The notes under the pieces: generated by a model
Database searches by the model: none
Seen by the model: the letters and a program-made list of their open reading frames with translations, nothing else
What the model was told of the DNA's origin: nothing
Origin: Bradyrhizobium sp.
Lineage (GTDB): Bacteria > Pseudomonadota > Alphaproteobacteria > Rhizobiales > Xanthobacteraceae
Assembly (NCBI RefSeq): GCF_022844465.1
Contig: NZ_JALHLP010000004.1
Location: 129,735 to 193,734, forward strand
DNA: 64,000 bases
Reading direction: 5' to 3'
Translations under genes and position numbers: made by a program
Shown: in pieces, positions 1 to 10,357 of the stretch
Position numbering within the stretch: the stretch's first letter is position 1
Layout of the letters: every line of letters starts with the position of its first letter

Positions 1-116
1 ACCCGCGCCCGGGCTTGACCGGAGCGCGGCTTCGCTGAAGATCGTGCGCTCAACAAGAACCGGCGGCGGCGCAAAGTGCTGCCGCTGTTTTGTTAGGCCC
101 AGAGTTTGACGGATCC

Positions 117-1034
117 ATGCTCGTCCTGATCGAACAATCGCTGAACGGCCTGCAGTTCGGCCTGCTGCTGTTCCTGCTGGCGGCCGGGCTGACGCTGGTG
201 TTCGGGATCATGGATTTCGTCAACCTGGCGCACGGCTCGCTCTACATGATGGGCGCCTATTTCGCCGCCACCTTCGTGGCGTGGACCGGAAGTTTCCTGC
301 TCGGCGTCGTGCTGGCGCTCGGCGCGACGCTGCTGCTCGGCATTGCCCTGGAATTCGTCGCGCTCCGGCACCTCTACGGCCGCGACCATCTCGACCAGGT
401 GCTGGCCACCTTCGGGCTGATCCTGTTCTTCAACGACGCGGTGCGGCTGATCTGGGGGCCGGCCGGCCTGGTGCTGCCGCTGCCGGCCTGGCTGACGGTG
501 CCCGTGCAGATCATGCCCGGCGTGTTCTATCCGGCCTACCGGCTGTCGATCATCGTGGTCGCACTCGCGGTCGCAGCCATGCTCTATGTCGTGGTGATGC
601 GGACCCGCGTCGGCATGCTGATCCGCGCCGGGGCTTCCAACCGCGAGATGATCGGCGCGCTCGGCATCAACATCAAGCTCTTGTTCACGCTGGTGTTCGG
701 GCTCGGCGCCGCGCTCGCCGGCCTCGCCGGGCTGATGCAGGCGCCGATCCTCACCGTGCAGATCGGGATGGGCGAGAACATCCTGATTCTCGCCTTCGTC
801 ATCATCGTGATCGGCGGCATCGGTTCGATCCGCGGCGCGTTCCTGGCCGCGATCTTCGTCGGCATGATCGACACGCTCGGCCGCGCCTTCCTGCCCGATC
901 TCCTGCGCATGGTGCTGAGTTCCGCCGCCGCCTCGACCGCGGCGCCGGCATTGTCGTCGATGCTGATCTATCTGTTGATGGCGATCGTGCTGGTGCTGCG
1001 TCCGGAGGGGCTGTTTCCGGCCGCCAGGCGATGA
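117..1034 (+). CDS. livH: Branched-chain amino acid/aromatic acid ABC transporter permease, LivH type
   Basis: One of two inner-membrane permeases of a HAAT-family ABC importer. The protein is hydrophobic throughout, about 305 residues, with around eight membrane segments and the LivH-like block DFVNLAHGSLYMMGAY near residue 40. ATG 117 is chosen because residues from an upstream TTG at 90 do not look like a permease N-terminus. The stop overlaps the livM start as ATGA (1031-1034), so livHMGF is one operon. No substrate-binding protein gene is visible; it may lie upstream of the window. Adjacency to the box genes suggests benzoate or a related aromatic acid as substrate, which is inference. 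Confidence 0.9.
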   Translation: MLVLIEQSLNGLQFGLLLFLLAAGLTLVFGIMDFVNLAHGSLYMMGAYFAATFVAWTGSFLLGVVLALGATLLLGIALEFVALRHLYGRDHLDQVLATFGLILFFNDAVRLIWGPAGLVLPLPAWLTVPVQIMPGVFYPAYRLSIIVVALAVAAMLYVVVMRTRVGMLIRAGASNREMIGALGINIKLLFTLVFGLGAALAGLAGLMQAPILTVQIGMGENILILAFVIIVIGGIGSIRGAFLAAIFVGMIDTLGRAFLPDLLRMVLSSAAASTAAPALSSMLIYLLMAIVLVLRPEGLFPAARR

Positions 1035-1970
1035 AACTCCAGATCAACGTTCGCAACGTCGTCGTGGCGCTGGTTGCGCTTGGCCTGCTGCTGCTGCCGC
1101 TATACTCAGCCGCAACCGGCAACATCTTTATCCTCACGTTGTTCACCCGCATCGTCATCTTCGCGCTCGCCGCCGCCAGCCTCAACCTCATCATGGGCTA
1201 TGGCGGCATGATGAGCTTTGGCCACGCCGCCTATCTCGGCATCGGCGGCTATGCGGTCGGCATCCTCGCCTTCGAAGGCATCGGCTCCGGTTTCATCCAG
1301 TGGCCGGTGGCGCTGGCGGCCTCGGCGCTGTATGCGCTGGTGATCGGCGCGCTCAGCTTGCGCACCCGCGGCGTCTATTTCATCATGATCACGCTCGCCT
1401 TTGCACAGATGGCCTATTACGTCGCCTCCGGGCTCTCGCGCTATGGCGGCGACGACGGCCTGACCATCTACAGGCGCAGCACGTTCGGCGGCCTGATCGA
1501 TCTTTCGAACCGCGTCCAGTTCTATTATCTCTGCCTTTTCTGCCTGTTCGGCGGTGTTTACCTGATCTGGCGCATCGTCAATTCCCGCTTCGGCATGGTG
1601 GTGCAGGGCATTCGTTCCAACGAGCAGCGCATGCAGGCGATCGGCTACCATGCCAACCGCTACCGGCTCGTCTGCTTCGTCATTTCAGGCACCATCTGTG
1701 GCCTTGCCGGCGCGCTGCTGGCGAACAATACCGACTTCGTCAGCCCGGCCGGCATGTACTGGACCCGCTCCGGCGAACTCATGGTGATGGTGGTGTTCGG
1801 CGGCATGGGCTCGCTGTTCGGGCCCGTTATCGGCACCATCCTGTTCCTGCTTCTGGAGGAGTTGCTGTCGCAGTTCACCGAATACTGGGCGCTGGTCATG
1901 GGGCCCTTGCTGCTGCTGATCGTGCTGTTCGCGCGCGGCGGCATCATGGGTCTGCTTGGGAGGGTGGGCC

Positions 1971-1978
<8 letters not shown>
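1031..1978 (+). CDS. livM: Branched-chain amino acid/aromatic acid ABC transporter permease, LivM type
   Basis: Second permease of the importer, 315 residues with multiple hydrophobic helices. It contains the LivM-type blocks SLNLIMGYGGMMSFGHAAYLG near residue 50 and LRTRGVYFIMITLAF near residue 110. The frame is open far upstream, but the start is ATG 1031, which overlaps the livH stop. The 3' end overlaps the livG start at GTG 1971, so translation is tightly coupled. Family assignment is firm; substrate is inferred from context only. Confidence 0.9.
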
Positions 1979-2730
<752 letters not shown>

Positions 2731-2738
<8 letters not shown>

Positions 2739-3450
2739 TTCCGCACCCCTGCTCGAAGTCGACGGCATCGAGACCTGCTACGGCCTGAGCCAGGTGCTGT
2801 TCGGCCTGTCGCTGTCGGTGCGGTCGGGCGAGATGGTCGCGCTGATGGGCCGCAACGGCATGGGCAAGACCACGACCATCCGCTCCATCATGGGCATGAC
2901 GCCGGCGCGATCCGGGGCGATCCGCTTTGCCGGCGAGGACGTGCGCGGCCTGCCGTCGTACCTGATTGCAAAACGCGGCCTCGGCCTGGTGCCGGAAGGC
3001 CGCCAGATCTTTCCGAATCTCACGGTGTACGAGAACCTGGTGGCGGCGGCGGGCAATCGGGCCGGCAATGCCGATCCCTGGACCATCGAGAAGATCCACG
3101 CGCTGTTTCCCGCGCTTGCCGAGCGCGGCGGCAATATGGGCGCGACGCTGTCCGGCGGCGAGCAGCAGATGCTGGCGATCGGCCGCGCGCTGATGACCAA
3201 TCCAAAACTCCTGATCCTCGACGAGGCCACCGAGGGCCTCGCTCCGTTGATCCGCGAGGAAATCTGGAACTGCCTGTCGATGCTGAAGGGCCGCGGCCAG
3301 TCGGTGCTGGTGATCGACAAGAACGTCGCCAACCTCTCCCGCATCGCCGACCGCCACTACATCATCGAGCGCGGCCGCACGGTATGGAGCGGGACCAGCG
3401 CGCAGTTGATCGCGGAGCCGGAACTGCAGCACCGGTATCTGGGGATTTAG
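2731..3450 (+). CDS. livF: ABC transporter ATP-binding protein, LivF type
   Basis: Second ATPase of the importer, 239 residues. Walker A is GRNGMGKTT, the signature is LSGGEQQMLAIGRALM and Walker B is LLILDEATEGLAP. Where most LivF proteins read LVEQNV it has VIDKNV, so the usual glutamine is a lysine. It overlaps livG by 8 bases and is the last gene of the operon. A palindromic repeat follows directly at 3458 and may act as a transcript end. Confidence 0.9.
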
Positions 3451-3457
3451 AGCGCCA

Positions 3458-3542
3458 CCGTCATTCCGGGGCGATGCGATAGCATCGAACCCGGAATCTC
3501 GAGATTCCGGGTCTGGTCCTTCGGACCATCCCGGAATGACGG
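3458..3542. repeat. Palindromic intergenic repeat, 'cgtcattccgggg' family, copy 1
   Basis: An 85-bp element bounded by a perfect 13-base inverted repeat (CCGTCATTCCGGG at 3458-3470, complement at 3530-3542) with smaller internal hairpins. It lies between the convergent livF and GS-like genes. Related copies are at 5015, 44781 and 53563. Confidence 0.85.
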
Positions 3543-3558
3543 AGTATGCGGGAGCTCC

Positions 3559-4995
3559 TCAAAACATCTCGAAATACTCGCGATGCTCCCAGTCCGACAC
3601 CTCGGCCTCGAACCGCTCGATCTCGGCGTTCTTGATGTGAACGTAGTAATCGACGAACGCGGGCCCGAACGCCGCGCGGAAGAACGGATCGTCCTGCAGC
3701 GCAGACACCGCCTCGCGCAGGCTCTTCGGCAGCAGCGCGGCCTTGGTCTCGTAGGGCGTATCCGCCGAAGGACCGGGGTCGAGCTTGCGGTCGACGCCGT
3801 CCAGCCCGGAGAGGATCTGCGAGGCCATGTAGAGATAGGGATTGGCGGCGGGCTCGCCGATCCGGTTCTCCAGCCGGGTCGCGGCATCTCCGGCGCCGCC
3901 GAGCACGCGGATCATGACGCCGCGGTTGTCGCGGCCCCAGATCGCGCGATCCGGCGCCAGCGAATAGGAGCGGTAGCGCTTGTAGCCGTTGATGGTCGGC
4001 GTCGTGAACACGGTTGACGCCCGCGCATGCTCCAGCAATCCCGCGAGATAACAGCGGCCGAACGGGCTCAGCGCTTCGCCGCCGTCGTGCGCCATGAACG
4101 CGTTCTCGCCGCTGGCGCGCGACTCCAGCGATTGATGCAGGTGCCAGCCGGAGGCGAACAGGTTCGGCAGTTTCGGCCGGCACATGAAGGTCGCGTGATA
4201 GCCGTGGCGGCGGGCGACCTGCTTCACCGCGCTACGCAACAGCACCATGTTGTCGGCGGGCGCGAGCCCCCTGGTCGGAGCAAAAGTGAATTCGCACTGG
4301 CTCGGGCCGAACTCGACCTCGACCGAGCGTAGCGGCAGCCCGAGCGCCAGCACGTCGCGGCGGATGATCTCGAGCGCCGGCTCCATCTGGTCGTAGCGCT
4401 GCTCGGTCAGATATTGATAGCCATGCGACAGCAGGCTCACCGAGGGCGGCCGGCCGGGCTGGCCGGCGTCTTGCGGCGCCATGTGCGCGTCTTCGAGCTT
4501 GAACAGGTGGAATTCGACCTCCAGCCCGGCGACGAAATCGTAGCCGCGCTGCCCGAGCTTTTCGAGAACCGAGCGATAGAGGTGCCGGGTCGAAAACGGC
4601 ACCGGGCGGCCGTCGCTGAAATAGATATCGCAGAGCAGCCAGCCGGTGGTCGGCGCCCATGGCAGCACGCGAAAGGTGGTGGTATCCGCCACCATCAGGA
4701 CGTCGGCGGCGCCCTCCATCTCCTTCATGCCGAAGCCGCCGCCCGACGTGAACACCGGGAATACCGTCTTGTGCGAGGTGTCCTTGGCCAGCATCGTGGT
4801 GGTGATGGCGCAGCCGCTCTCCAGCGACGCCAGCGCTTCGGCCGCGACCAGCGTCTTGCCGCGCAGGATGCCGTGCTGGTCGGGGAATGACAGCCTGATG
4901 ACCTCGAGATTCTTCTCTTCGACGATGCGGCGCAGGCGGCTCGCCGCTTCCTTCTGCTCGCTCGACCACAGGCCGTGACGCTCGACAAAACTCAA
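3559..4995 (-). CDS. Glutamine synthetase-family ligase, possible gamma-glutamylamide synthetase
   Basis: About 478 residues with glutamine-synthetase catalytic-domain features: GLEVEFHLF in the first half, then HLHQSL and NRIGEPAANPYLYMA. It resembles the GS-like ligases that gamma-glutamylate amines (PuuA, IpuC, AtdA1 types) more than the housekeeping GlnA, but this is judged from memory of motifs. The reading frame stays open to 5103 only because it runs through a palindromic repeat. The likely start is TTG 4995, preceded by GGGGGA. It lies just downstream of a Rieske oxygenase on the same strand. Substrate unknown; an aromatic amine is plausible. Confidence 0.75.
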   Translation of the reverse strand: MSFVERHGLWSSEQKEAASRLRRIVEEKNLEVIRLSFPDQHGILRGKTLVAAEALASLESGCAITTTMLAKDTSHKTVFPVFTSGGGFGMKEMEGAADVLMVADTTTFRVLPWAPTTGWLLCDIYFSDGRPVPFSTRHLYRSVLEKLGQRGYDFVAGLEVEFHLFKLEDAHMAPQDAGQPGRPPSVSLLSHGYQYLTEQRYDQMEPALEIIRRDVLALGLPLRSVEVEFGPSQCEFTFAPTRGLAPADNMVLLRSAVKQVARRHGYHATFMCRPKLPNLFASGWHLHQSLESRASGENAFMAHDGGEALSPFGRCYLAGLLEHARASTVFTTPTINGYKRYRSYSLAPDRAIWGRDNRGVMIRVLGGAGDAATRLENRIGEPAANPYLYMASQILSGLDGVDRKLDPGPSADTPYETKAALLPKSLREAVSALQDDPFFRAAFGPAFVDYYVHIKNAEIERFEAEVSDWEHREYFEMF

Positions 4996-5014
4996 TGCGT
5001 CATTCCCCCACTGG

Positions 5015-5119
5015 CCGTCGTTCCGGGATGGTCCGAAGGACCAGACCCGGAACCTCGAGATCTCCGATGCGCAATTGCGCATCGTAGTTCGATGCTGTCG
5101 CATCGCCCCGGAATGACGG
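5015..5119. repeat. Palindromic intergenic repeat, 'cgtcattccgggg' family, copy 2
   Basis: Element between the Rieske oxygenase and GS-like genes. It has the same ends as the copy at 3458 plus an extra hairpin around TGCGCAATTGCGCA. It is translatable in the GS frame and creates a false N-terminal extension of that gene. Confidence 0.8.
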
Positions 5120-5130
5120 TACCTTAAATC

Positions 5131-6489
5131 TCACTCCGCCGCCGACAAATGCCGTATCCTGCCTGCGATCTCGGTCGGAACCGGCGCGGCCCACGGCGCG
5201 CCGCGGCGGCGCTTGACGTCGACCTCCATCCAATAGATCTCCCAGCCCTTCGTCGGTCCGATGCCGTCCATGGTAGCCGGCCCCTGGATGCTGCGCGCAT
5301 GCGCGGCGTCCAGGAACATGAACGGCTTTTCGCCGCCGCCGACCTTGTCGATCTCCTGCCGCAGCAGGCGGCGATACTGCACGATCGCCTTGTCCGAAGT
5401 ACCGAGATGCTCGTTGCTGCGGTCCTGGATCGCGCCCATCGATTCCACCGCCCACTGGTCGTGGACGTTGATGTCGCTGCCCATGCCGGTATAGGTCGCG
5501 GTCGCCTGTTCGTGCGGATCGAAGCCGTAAGCATTGCTGATGTTCTTGCGCGATTTGTAATCCGGCAGCTCGTAGAGTTCGAGACGCTGGTCGCGCATCT
5601 TCTTCTTGTCGACCGGCGACGTGTAGCTGGTGAAGATCGCGTACCAGTAGCAGTTCTCGTCATCGACCGGCACGTGCCACTGCGTGATCGTCATCTCCTG
5701 GCTCATCGGAATCACGAAGCCATGCGGAAACAGCTGGTTGGTGACGCGCACATGCGTGCGCTCTGCGTCGATCTCGCGCAGCGCGATCAGGCGCAGCCCG
5801 TATTCGGTGTGCTCGACATTGATGATCGGGCTATCGTGCTCGCGCAGGATCTTTGTCATCGGCAGGTCGGTTCCGGCCGAAGCGCCGCGAAACTGCTTGC
5901 CGTAGGCAGTGGACGTGTCCTCGTCTTCGAAGAAACGATGCAGGAAGGAGGCGTGCGCCGGATCGATCCCGACCTCCAGCGCCTGCAGCCAGTTGCAGCT
6001 GATGTGGCCCTTGAACGCAAAGGTATGGCTGTCGGGGGCGACGAAGCAGTCGATCTCCGGAAACGCCGGCGGTTCGCCTTCGCCGAGATAGGCCCAGAGC
6101 ATGCCGCCCTTTTCGACCACGGGATAGGAGCGCTGCCTGATGCCCTGGCACAGGCTGGAGCCCTTCGGCTCCGCGGGCGTTTCCAGGCATTGGCCGGAGA
6201 CGTCGAACAGCCAGCCGTGGAACGCGCAGCGCAAGCCGCCATTCTCGAGGCGGCCGAAAGCGAGATCGGCGCCGCGATGGGCGCAGTGGCGGTCGATCAG
6301 GCCGTAGCGGCCTTGCTCGTCACGAAACAGCACCAGGTTCTCGCCGAGCAGCTTGACCGGCCGCACCGGCCGCGGTCCCTGCAACTCGTCGACCAGCGCC
6401 GCCGGCTGCCAGTACATCCGCATCAGTTTCCCGCAAGGATCGTTGCGCCCGGTGCGGGTGATCAGGTCGTTCTGTTCCTGGCTCATCAT
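5131..6489 (-). CDS. Rieske non-haem iron oxygenase, alpha subunit
   Basis: About 452 residues. The Rieske [2Fe-2S] site reads CAHRGADL, then CAFHGW 17 residues later, near residues 70-95. The mononuclear iron site is DPAHASFLH near residue 180, giving the D-x2-H-x4-H pattern. The enzyme would hydroxylate or demethylate an aromatic substrate using electrons from a separate reductase. No ferredoxin or reductase gene is adjacent. ATG 6489 (or 6486) is used because the open frame upstream overlaps the boxR end. It sits between boxR and the GS-like gene on the same strand. Substrate unknown. Confidence 0.85.
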   Translation of the reverse strand: MMSQEQNDLITRTGRNDPCGKLMRMYWQPAALVDELQGPRPVRPVKLLGENLVLFRDEQGRYGLIDRHCAHRGADLAFGRLENGGLRCAFHGWLFDVSGQCLETPAEPKGSSLCQGIRQRSYPVVEKGGMLWAYLGEGEPPAFPEIDCFVAPDSHTFAFKGHISCNWLQALEVGIDPAHASFLHRFFEDEDTSTAYGKQFRGASAGTDLPMTKILREHDSPIINVEHTEYGLRLIALREIDAERTHVRVTNQLFPHGFVIPMSQEMTITQWHVPVDDENCYWYAIFTSYTSPVDKKKMRDQRLELYELPDYKSRKNISNAYGFDPHEQATATYTGMGSDINVHDQWAVESMGAIQDRSNEHLGTSDKAIVQYRRLLRQEIDKVGGGEKPFMFLDAAHARSIQGPATMDGIGPTKGWEIYWMEVDVKRRRGAPWAAPVPTEIAGRIRHLSAAE

Positions 6490-6685
6490 GGCGGGGCATC
6501 CTTCGGCGGCGAGCCGAAATGCTCGCCCATTGAACAACAGGCGAATTTTGACACGCCTCCCAGGCACGGCAAGCACAATCTTGGGGTGGCGCTGCGGTCG
6601 ATGGCGGTGTCGAAGAGGTCTGGCTGATCGCCGACATCTGATCGGGTGTCCTGCGATTTCTTCCAGTGGCGCTTGCAAGTAACGG

Positions 6686-7591
6686 TCACGACGCCGCGCT
6701 GCGCAGCCCGAAGGCGTGCTTGTCGTGCAGCACTGGCGCCACCGCATCGACCAGGCGGGAGGCTGCGGCATCGACGGTAAGCCCCGCGGTATCGACCACG
6801 GCATTGGCCCGCGCATACAGCGGCTCGCGGCTGACCAGAATGTTGCGCAGTTCCGTCATCGCCGAGCGATCATCCGCCATCGGGCGCAGGTCGCCCTGGC
6901 CGCGCACCCGCGCCATGTGCTCTTCCGGCTCGGCCTTGATCCAGACGGTGTAGAACGACGACAGGATCAGCTCGAACGTCAACGGCTCGGCGACGATGCC
7001 GCCGCCGGTCGCCAGCACCATCGGTTCCTTTCGCGCCAGCAGTTGCGTCAGCGCCGCCTGCTCCATGCGGCGAAAGCCGTCCTGGCCGTAGAGCGCGATG
7101 ATCTCGGCGACCGACAATCCGTTCTGCGTCTCGATCTCCTTGTTGAGCTCGACAAAGCTCCAGCCGATCTTCTTCGCCAGCATCCGGCCGAGCGTGGACT
7201 TGCCGGCGCCGCGCAGGCCGATCAGCGCGATGCCGGCGAACGCCATCCGCCGCTGCCCCGATTGGTCGCCGCCGGCGAGAACCTCTTTGGCCTGCGCGAT
7301 CTGCGCCGGCGTCGCCTTGCGCAAGAGGTCGCGGATCACCGCCCAGTCCGGCGCCGGCTCGGTTTCGGGAATGAGGTCCTCCAGATGCGCGCCCATCGCG
7401 CCCGATACCCGGCGCAGCAGCACGATCGAGACGTTGCCCTTGCCGCTTTCGAGCTGGGCGATATAGCGTTCGGAGATGCCCGACACCCGCGCCAGCACCT
7501 TCCGCGACATGCCGCGAAGCGCCCGCATGGTGCGGACACGCTGGCCGAGCGCTTCGAGAAAGCCGGTTTCGGAGTCGCTCGCCTCGGTCAT
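6686..7591 (-). CDS. boxR: BoxR/BzdR-type benzoyl-CoA-responsive regulator (XRE HTH plus shikimate-kinase-like domain)
   Basis: 301 residues. Residues 15-70 form an XRE helix-turn-helix (GMSRKVLARVSGISERYIAQ). The C-terminal part, from about residue 118, is shikimate-kinase-like with P-loop GLRGAGKST and ATGGGIV. This fusion is the hallmark of BzdR and BoxR, repressors of benzoate catabolism that sense benzoyl-CoA through the kinase-like domain. It is divergent from the benzoate-CoA ligase gene and precedes the Rieske gene on the same strand. Two TGCA-N6-TGCA sites before boxC fit its known operator type. Confidence 0.9.
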   Translation of the reverse strand: MTEASDSETGFLEALGQRVRTMRALRGMSRKVLARVSGISERYIAQLESGKGNVSIVLLRRVSGAMGAHLEDLIPETEPAPDWAVIRDLLRKATPAQIAQAKEVLAGGDQSGQRRMAFAGIALIGLRGAGKSTLGRMLAKKIGWSFVELNKEIETQNGLSVAEIIALYGQDGFRRMEQAALTQLLARKEPMVLATGGGIVAEPLTFELILSSFYTVWIKAEPEEHMARVRGQGDLRPMADDRSAMTELRNILVSREPLYARANAVVDTAGLTVDAAASRLVDAVAPVLHDKHAFGLRSAAS

Positions 7592-7719
7592 TTGCCCTGG
7601 GTCGGTTTGCTTGCGGGGATGAAGAGGAGCGGAAACATAGTGCCGGCGTGGATTGACAGCAAGCGCAGCCAGTGTCTTTCTATGAATTATAATTCTGAAA
7701 ACCCAGGGGAGCGCGCGTC

Positions 7720-9276
7720 GTGAGCGGCACGTCCGGTTCGTATAATGCGGTGACCTGGCTGCTCGACCGCAATGTCGATGAAGGCCGCGGCGCCAAGCTC
7801 GCCTTCACCGATACCGTCCGCGAACTCAGCTACGGCGAACTGCAGAACCAAAGCCGCCGCGTCGCCAACCTGCTGCGCCGGCTCGGCGTCCGCCGCGAGG
7901 AGCGGGTGGCGATGATCATGCTGGACACCGTGGATTTTCCCGCCGTGTTCCTCGGCGCGATCCGCGCCGGCATCGTGCCGGTGCCGCTCAATACGCTGCT
8001 GACGTCCGACCAGTATGCCTATGTGCTGGCCGATTGCCGGGCGCGCGTTCTCTTCATTTCCGAAGCGCTGCTGCCTGCCGTCAAGGACATCGTCGGGCGG
8101 ATGCCGGAGCTCGAACACGTCGTCGTCGCCGGCACGGATTCGCACGGCCACACGAAACTCGCCGACGAACTCGCGCGCGAGAACAATTCATTCGCAACAG
8201 CCGCGACGCATCCGGACGAGCCGGCGTTCTGGCTGTATTCGTCGGGCTCGACCGGCATGCCCAAGGGCGTGCGGCACTTGCACGCCAACCTCGCCGCCAC
8301 CGCCGATACCTACGCCAAACAGGTGCTCGGCATTCGCGAGGACGATGTCGGCCTTTCCGCCGCAAAGCTGTTCTTCGCCTACGGCCTCGGCAACGCGCTG
8401 ACGTTTCCGATGTCGGTCGGCGCCACCACGGTGCTGAACACCGAGCGCCCGACGCCGGCGGCAATGTTCGCACTGATGAACCGGTACAACCCCAGCATCT
8501 TCTTCGGCGTGCCGACGCTGTTTGCGGCGATGCTCAATGACGAGGCGCTGAAGGACGCGCGCGCCGGCAACCGCCTGCGCATCTGCACCTCGGCCGGCGA
8601 GGCGCTGCCGGAATCGGTCGGCAACGCCTGGAAGGCGCGGTTCGGCGTCGACATTCTCGACGGCGTCGGCTCGACCGAGCTGTTGCACATCTTCCTGTCC
8701 AACGCGCCCGGCGACGTCAAATACGGCTCCTCCGGCCGGCCGGTGCCCGGCTACAAGGTGCGGCTGGTCAATGAAGCCGGCGGCGACGTCCCTGACGGCG
8801 AGGTCGGCGAGCTGCTGGTCGATGCACCCTCGGCCGGCGAAGGCTACTGGAACCAGCGCAGCAAGAGCCGGCAAACCTTCGAGGGCCGCTGGACCCGGAC
8901 CGGCGACAAGTACATCCGCGATGCCGATGGCCGTTACACCTTCTGCGGCCGTTCCGACGACATGTTCAAGGTCTCCGGCATCTGGGTGTCGCCGTTCGAG
9001 GTCGAGAGCGCGCTGATCACCCACCCGGCGGTGCTGGAAGCCGCCGTCGTGCCGGAAGCCGATACCGAAGGGCTGCTGAAGCCGAAGGCCTTTGTGGTGC
9101 TGCGCGCCGGCACCAGCACCGACGGCCTGCATGAGGCGCTGAAGGAGCACGTCAAGCAGAAGATCGGTCCGTGGAAATACCCGCGCTGGATCGACGTGGT
9201 GGATAGTTTGCCGAAGACGGCGACCGGGAAGATCCAGCGGTTCAAATTGCGGGATGGTGAAGCGGCGAAGTCGTGA
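7720..9276 (+). CDS. bclA: Benzoate-CoA ligase
   Basis: 518 residues, ANL superfamily. The P-loop motif YSSGSTGMPKGV is near residue 170, the adenylate motif GVGSTELLHIF follows, and the C-terminal catalytic lysine is in PKTATGKIQRF. It converts benzoate, ATP and CoA to benzoyl-CoA, entry step of the box pathway. Overall sequence resembles BadA/BclA-type benzoate ligases and its neighbours agree. The start is GTG 7720 behind AGGGGAG. A TATAAT lies at 7688-7693, but no well-spaced -35 is seen. No TGCA-N6-TGCA site lies in this divergent spacer. Confidence 0.88.
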   Translation: MSGTSGSYNAVTWLLDRNVDEGRGAKLAFTDTVRELSYGELQNQSRRVANLLRRLGVRREERVAMIMLDTVDFPAVFLGAIRAGIVPVPLNTLLTSDQYAYVLADCRARVLFISEALLPAVKDIVGRMPELEHVVVAGTDSHGHTKLADELARENNSFATAATHPDEPAFWLYSSGSTGMPKGVRHLHANLAATADTYAKQVLGIREDDVGLSAAKLFFAYGLGNALTFPMSVGATTVLNTERPTPAAMFALMNRYNPSIFFGVPTLFAAMLNDEALKDARAGNRLRICTSAGEALPESVGNAWKARFGVDILDGVGSTELLHIFLSNAPGDVKYGSSGRPVPGYKVRLVNEAGGDVPDGEVGELLVDAPSAGEGYWNQRSKSRQTFEGRWTRTGDKYIRDADGRYTFCGRSDDMFKVSGIWVSPFEVESALITHPAVLEAAVVPEADTEGLLKPKAFVVLRAGTSTDGLHEALKEHVKQKIGPWKYPRWIDVVDSLPKTATGKIQRFKLRDGEAAKS

Positions 9277-9324
9277 CGTGCGGGTCATTTGAAGTGCAAG
9301 GTGTTGCCGCGAGAGGCGGTCGTT

Positions 9325-9427
9325 CCCTCCCCCCTTGCGGGGGAGGGCTAGGGAGAGGGGTAAGCCGCAACGGCGTTGCCCGTGGCTACCCCTCTCTCCA
9401 ACTCTCCCCCGCAAGGGGGGAGAGGGC
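9325..9427. repeat. Palindromic intergenic repeat, 'ctctccc' family, copy 1
   Basis: Element between the ligase and hydrolase genes of the box cluster, made of inverted arms rich in CCCTCCCCC and GGGGGAGGG around a shorter centre. Related sequences occur at 14690, 58149 and, inside a coding region, 63620. Confidence 0.8.
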
Positions 9428-9460
9428 TCAGCGCAACGTGTTGCGAAGGGAGCGGTTACA

Positions 9461-10276
9461 ATGACAACCCTTTCCCCCTCAGGCTTCCTCGCCATCGGCG
9501 ACGCCAATCTCGAATACCGCATGATCGGCCCATCGCCTGAACAGGCACCGACCATTGTCATGCTGCACGAAGGCCTCGGCTCCGTCGGCCTGTGGGGTGA
9601 CTTCCCCGAGAAGCTTCAGGCCGCGACCGGCGCCGGCGTCTTGGCCTATTCGCGCGCCGGCTATGGCAATTCCACGCCGGCGAGATTGCCGCGTCCGGTC
9701 GATTACATGCACACCGAGGCGCTCGATGTGCTGCCGAAACTGCTCGAGCGAACAGGCTTTCGCCGCGGCCTCCTGCTCGGGCATTCCGACGGCGCCTCGA
9801 TCGCGGCGATCTATGCCGGTTCGCACCAGGATCACCGCGTCGAGGGTATTGCGCTGATCGCCCCGCATTTCATCGTCGAGGATATCTCGGTCGCCTCCAT
9901 CGCCGAGATCAGGAAGACCTACGCGACCACGAACCTGAAAGCGAAGCTGTCGCGCTGGCACAAGGACGTCGACAACGCCTTCTATGGCTGGAACGACGCC
10001 TGGCTCGACCCGGCGTTCCGCGACTGGGATATTTCCGAGTATCTCGCTTATATCCGCGTGCCCATCGCGATCCTGCAGGGCGTGAACGATCAGTACGGCA
10101 CCATGCGCCAGGTCGCGATCGCGCAGGAAGAGTGCTACTGCCCGGTCGATGTGACCATCATCCCCGAGGCCGGACATCAGCCGCATCGGGAAGCGCCGGA
10201 GCCCACGCTGGCCGCGATCTCGGAATTCGCAAATGCGGTTTTGGGCCTGCGCGGCTCGCAGGGGCGGGCGGCGTAA
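9461..10276 (+). CDS. Alpha/beta hydrolase of the box cluster
   Basis: 271 residues. The nucleophile elbow is GHSDG near residue 108, the oxyanion segment HEGLGSVGLWGDFP is near residue 35, and the catalytic histidine is probably in AGHQPHREAP near the C-terminus. Hydrolases of this kind often accompany box genes and may act as a thioesterase or ring-opened product hydrolase, but no function is proven here. ATG 9461 follows AAGGGAG. A repeat separates it from the ligase gene. Confidence 0.75.
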   Translation: MTTLSPSGFLAIGDANLEYRMIGPSPEQAPTIVMLHEGLGSVGLWGDFPEKLQAATGAGVLAYSRAGYGNSTPARLPRPVDYMHTEALDVLPKLLERTGFRRGLLLGHSDGASIAAIYAGSHQDHRVEGIALIAPHFIVEDISVASIAEIRKTYATTNLKAKLSRWHKDVDNAFYGWNDAWLDPAFRDWDISEYLAYIRVPIAILQGVNDQYGTMRQVAIAQEECYCPVDVTIIPEAGHQPHREAPEPTLAAISEFANAVLGLRGSQGRAA

Positions 10277-10306
10277 TGCCGCGTTTCGCGGCCAACCGCC
10301 TGAACA

Positions 10307-10320
10307 TGCAACAAAATGCA
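10307..10320. promoter_or_regulatory. Putative BoxR operator 1 (TGCA-N6-TGCA)
   Basis: TGCA-ACAAAA-TGCA lies about 90 bp before boxC. Repeated TGCA spaced by six bases is the operator pattern described for BzdR/BoxR regulators. A second site with identical spacing is 51 bp further on. Confidence 0.65.
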
Positions 10321-10357
10321 AATTTCAGATGTTTCGAACTGGACTCGGTCGTTAACG

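Noticed and set aside
4996..5103. N-terminal extension of the GS-like protein (ISRFRVWSFGPSRND)
   Set aside because: The residues come from a palindromic repeat; a start with a ribosome-binding site lies at 4995.
7653..7693. Consensus promoter for benzoate-CoA ligase
   Set aside because: TTGACA at 7653 and TATAAT at 7688 are 29 bases apart, too far for sigma70; only the -10 is credible.
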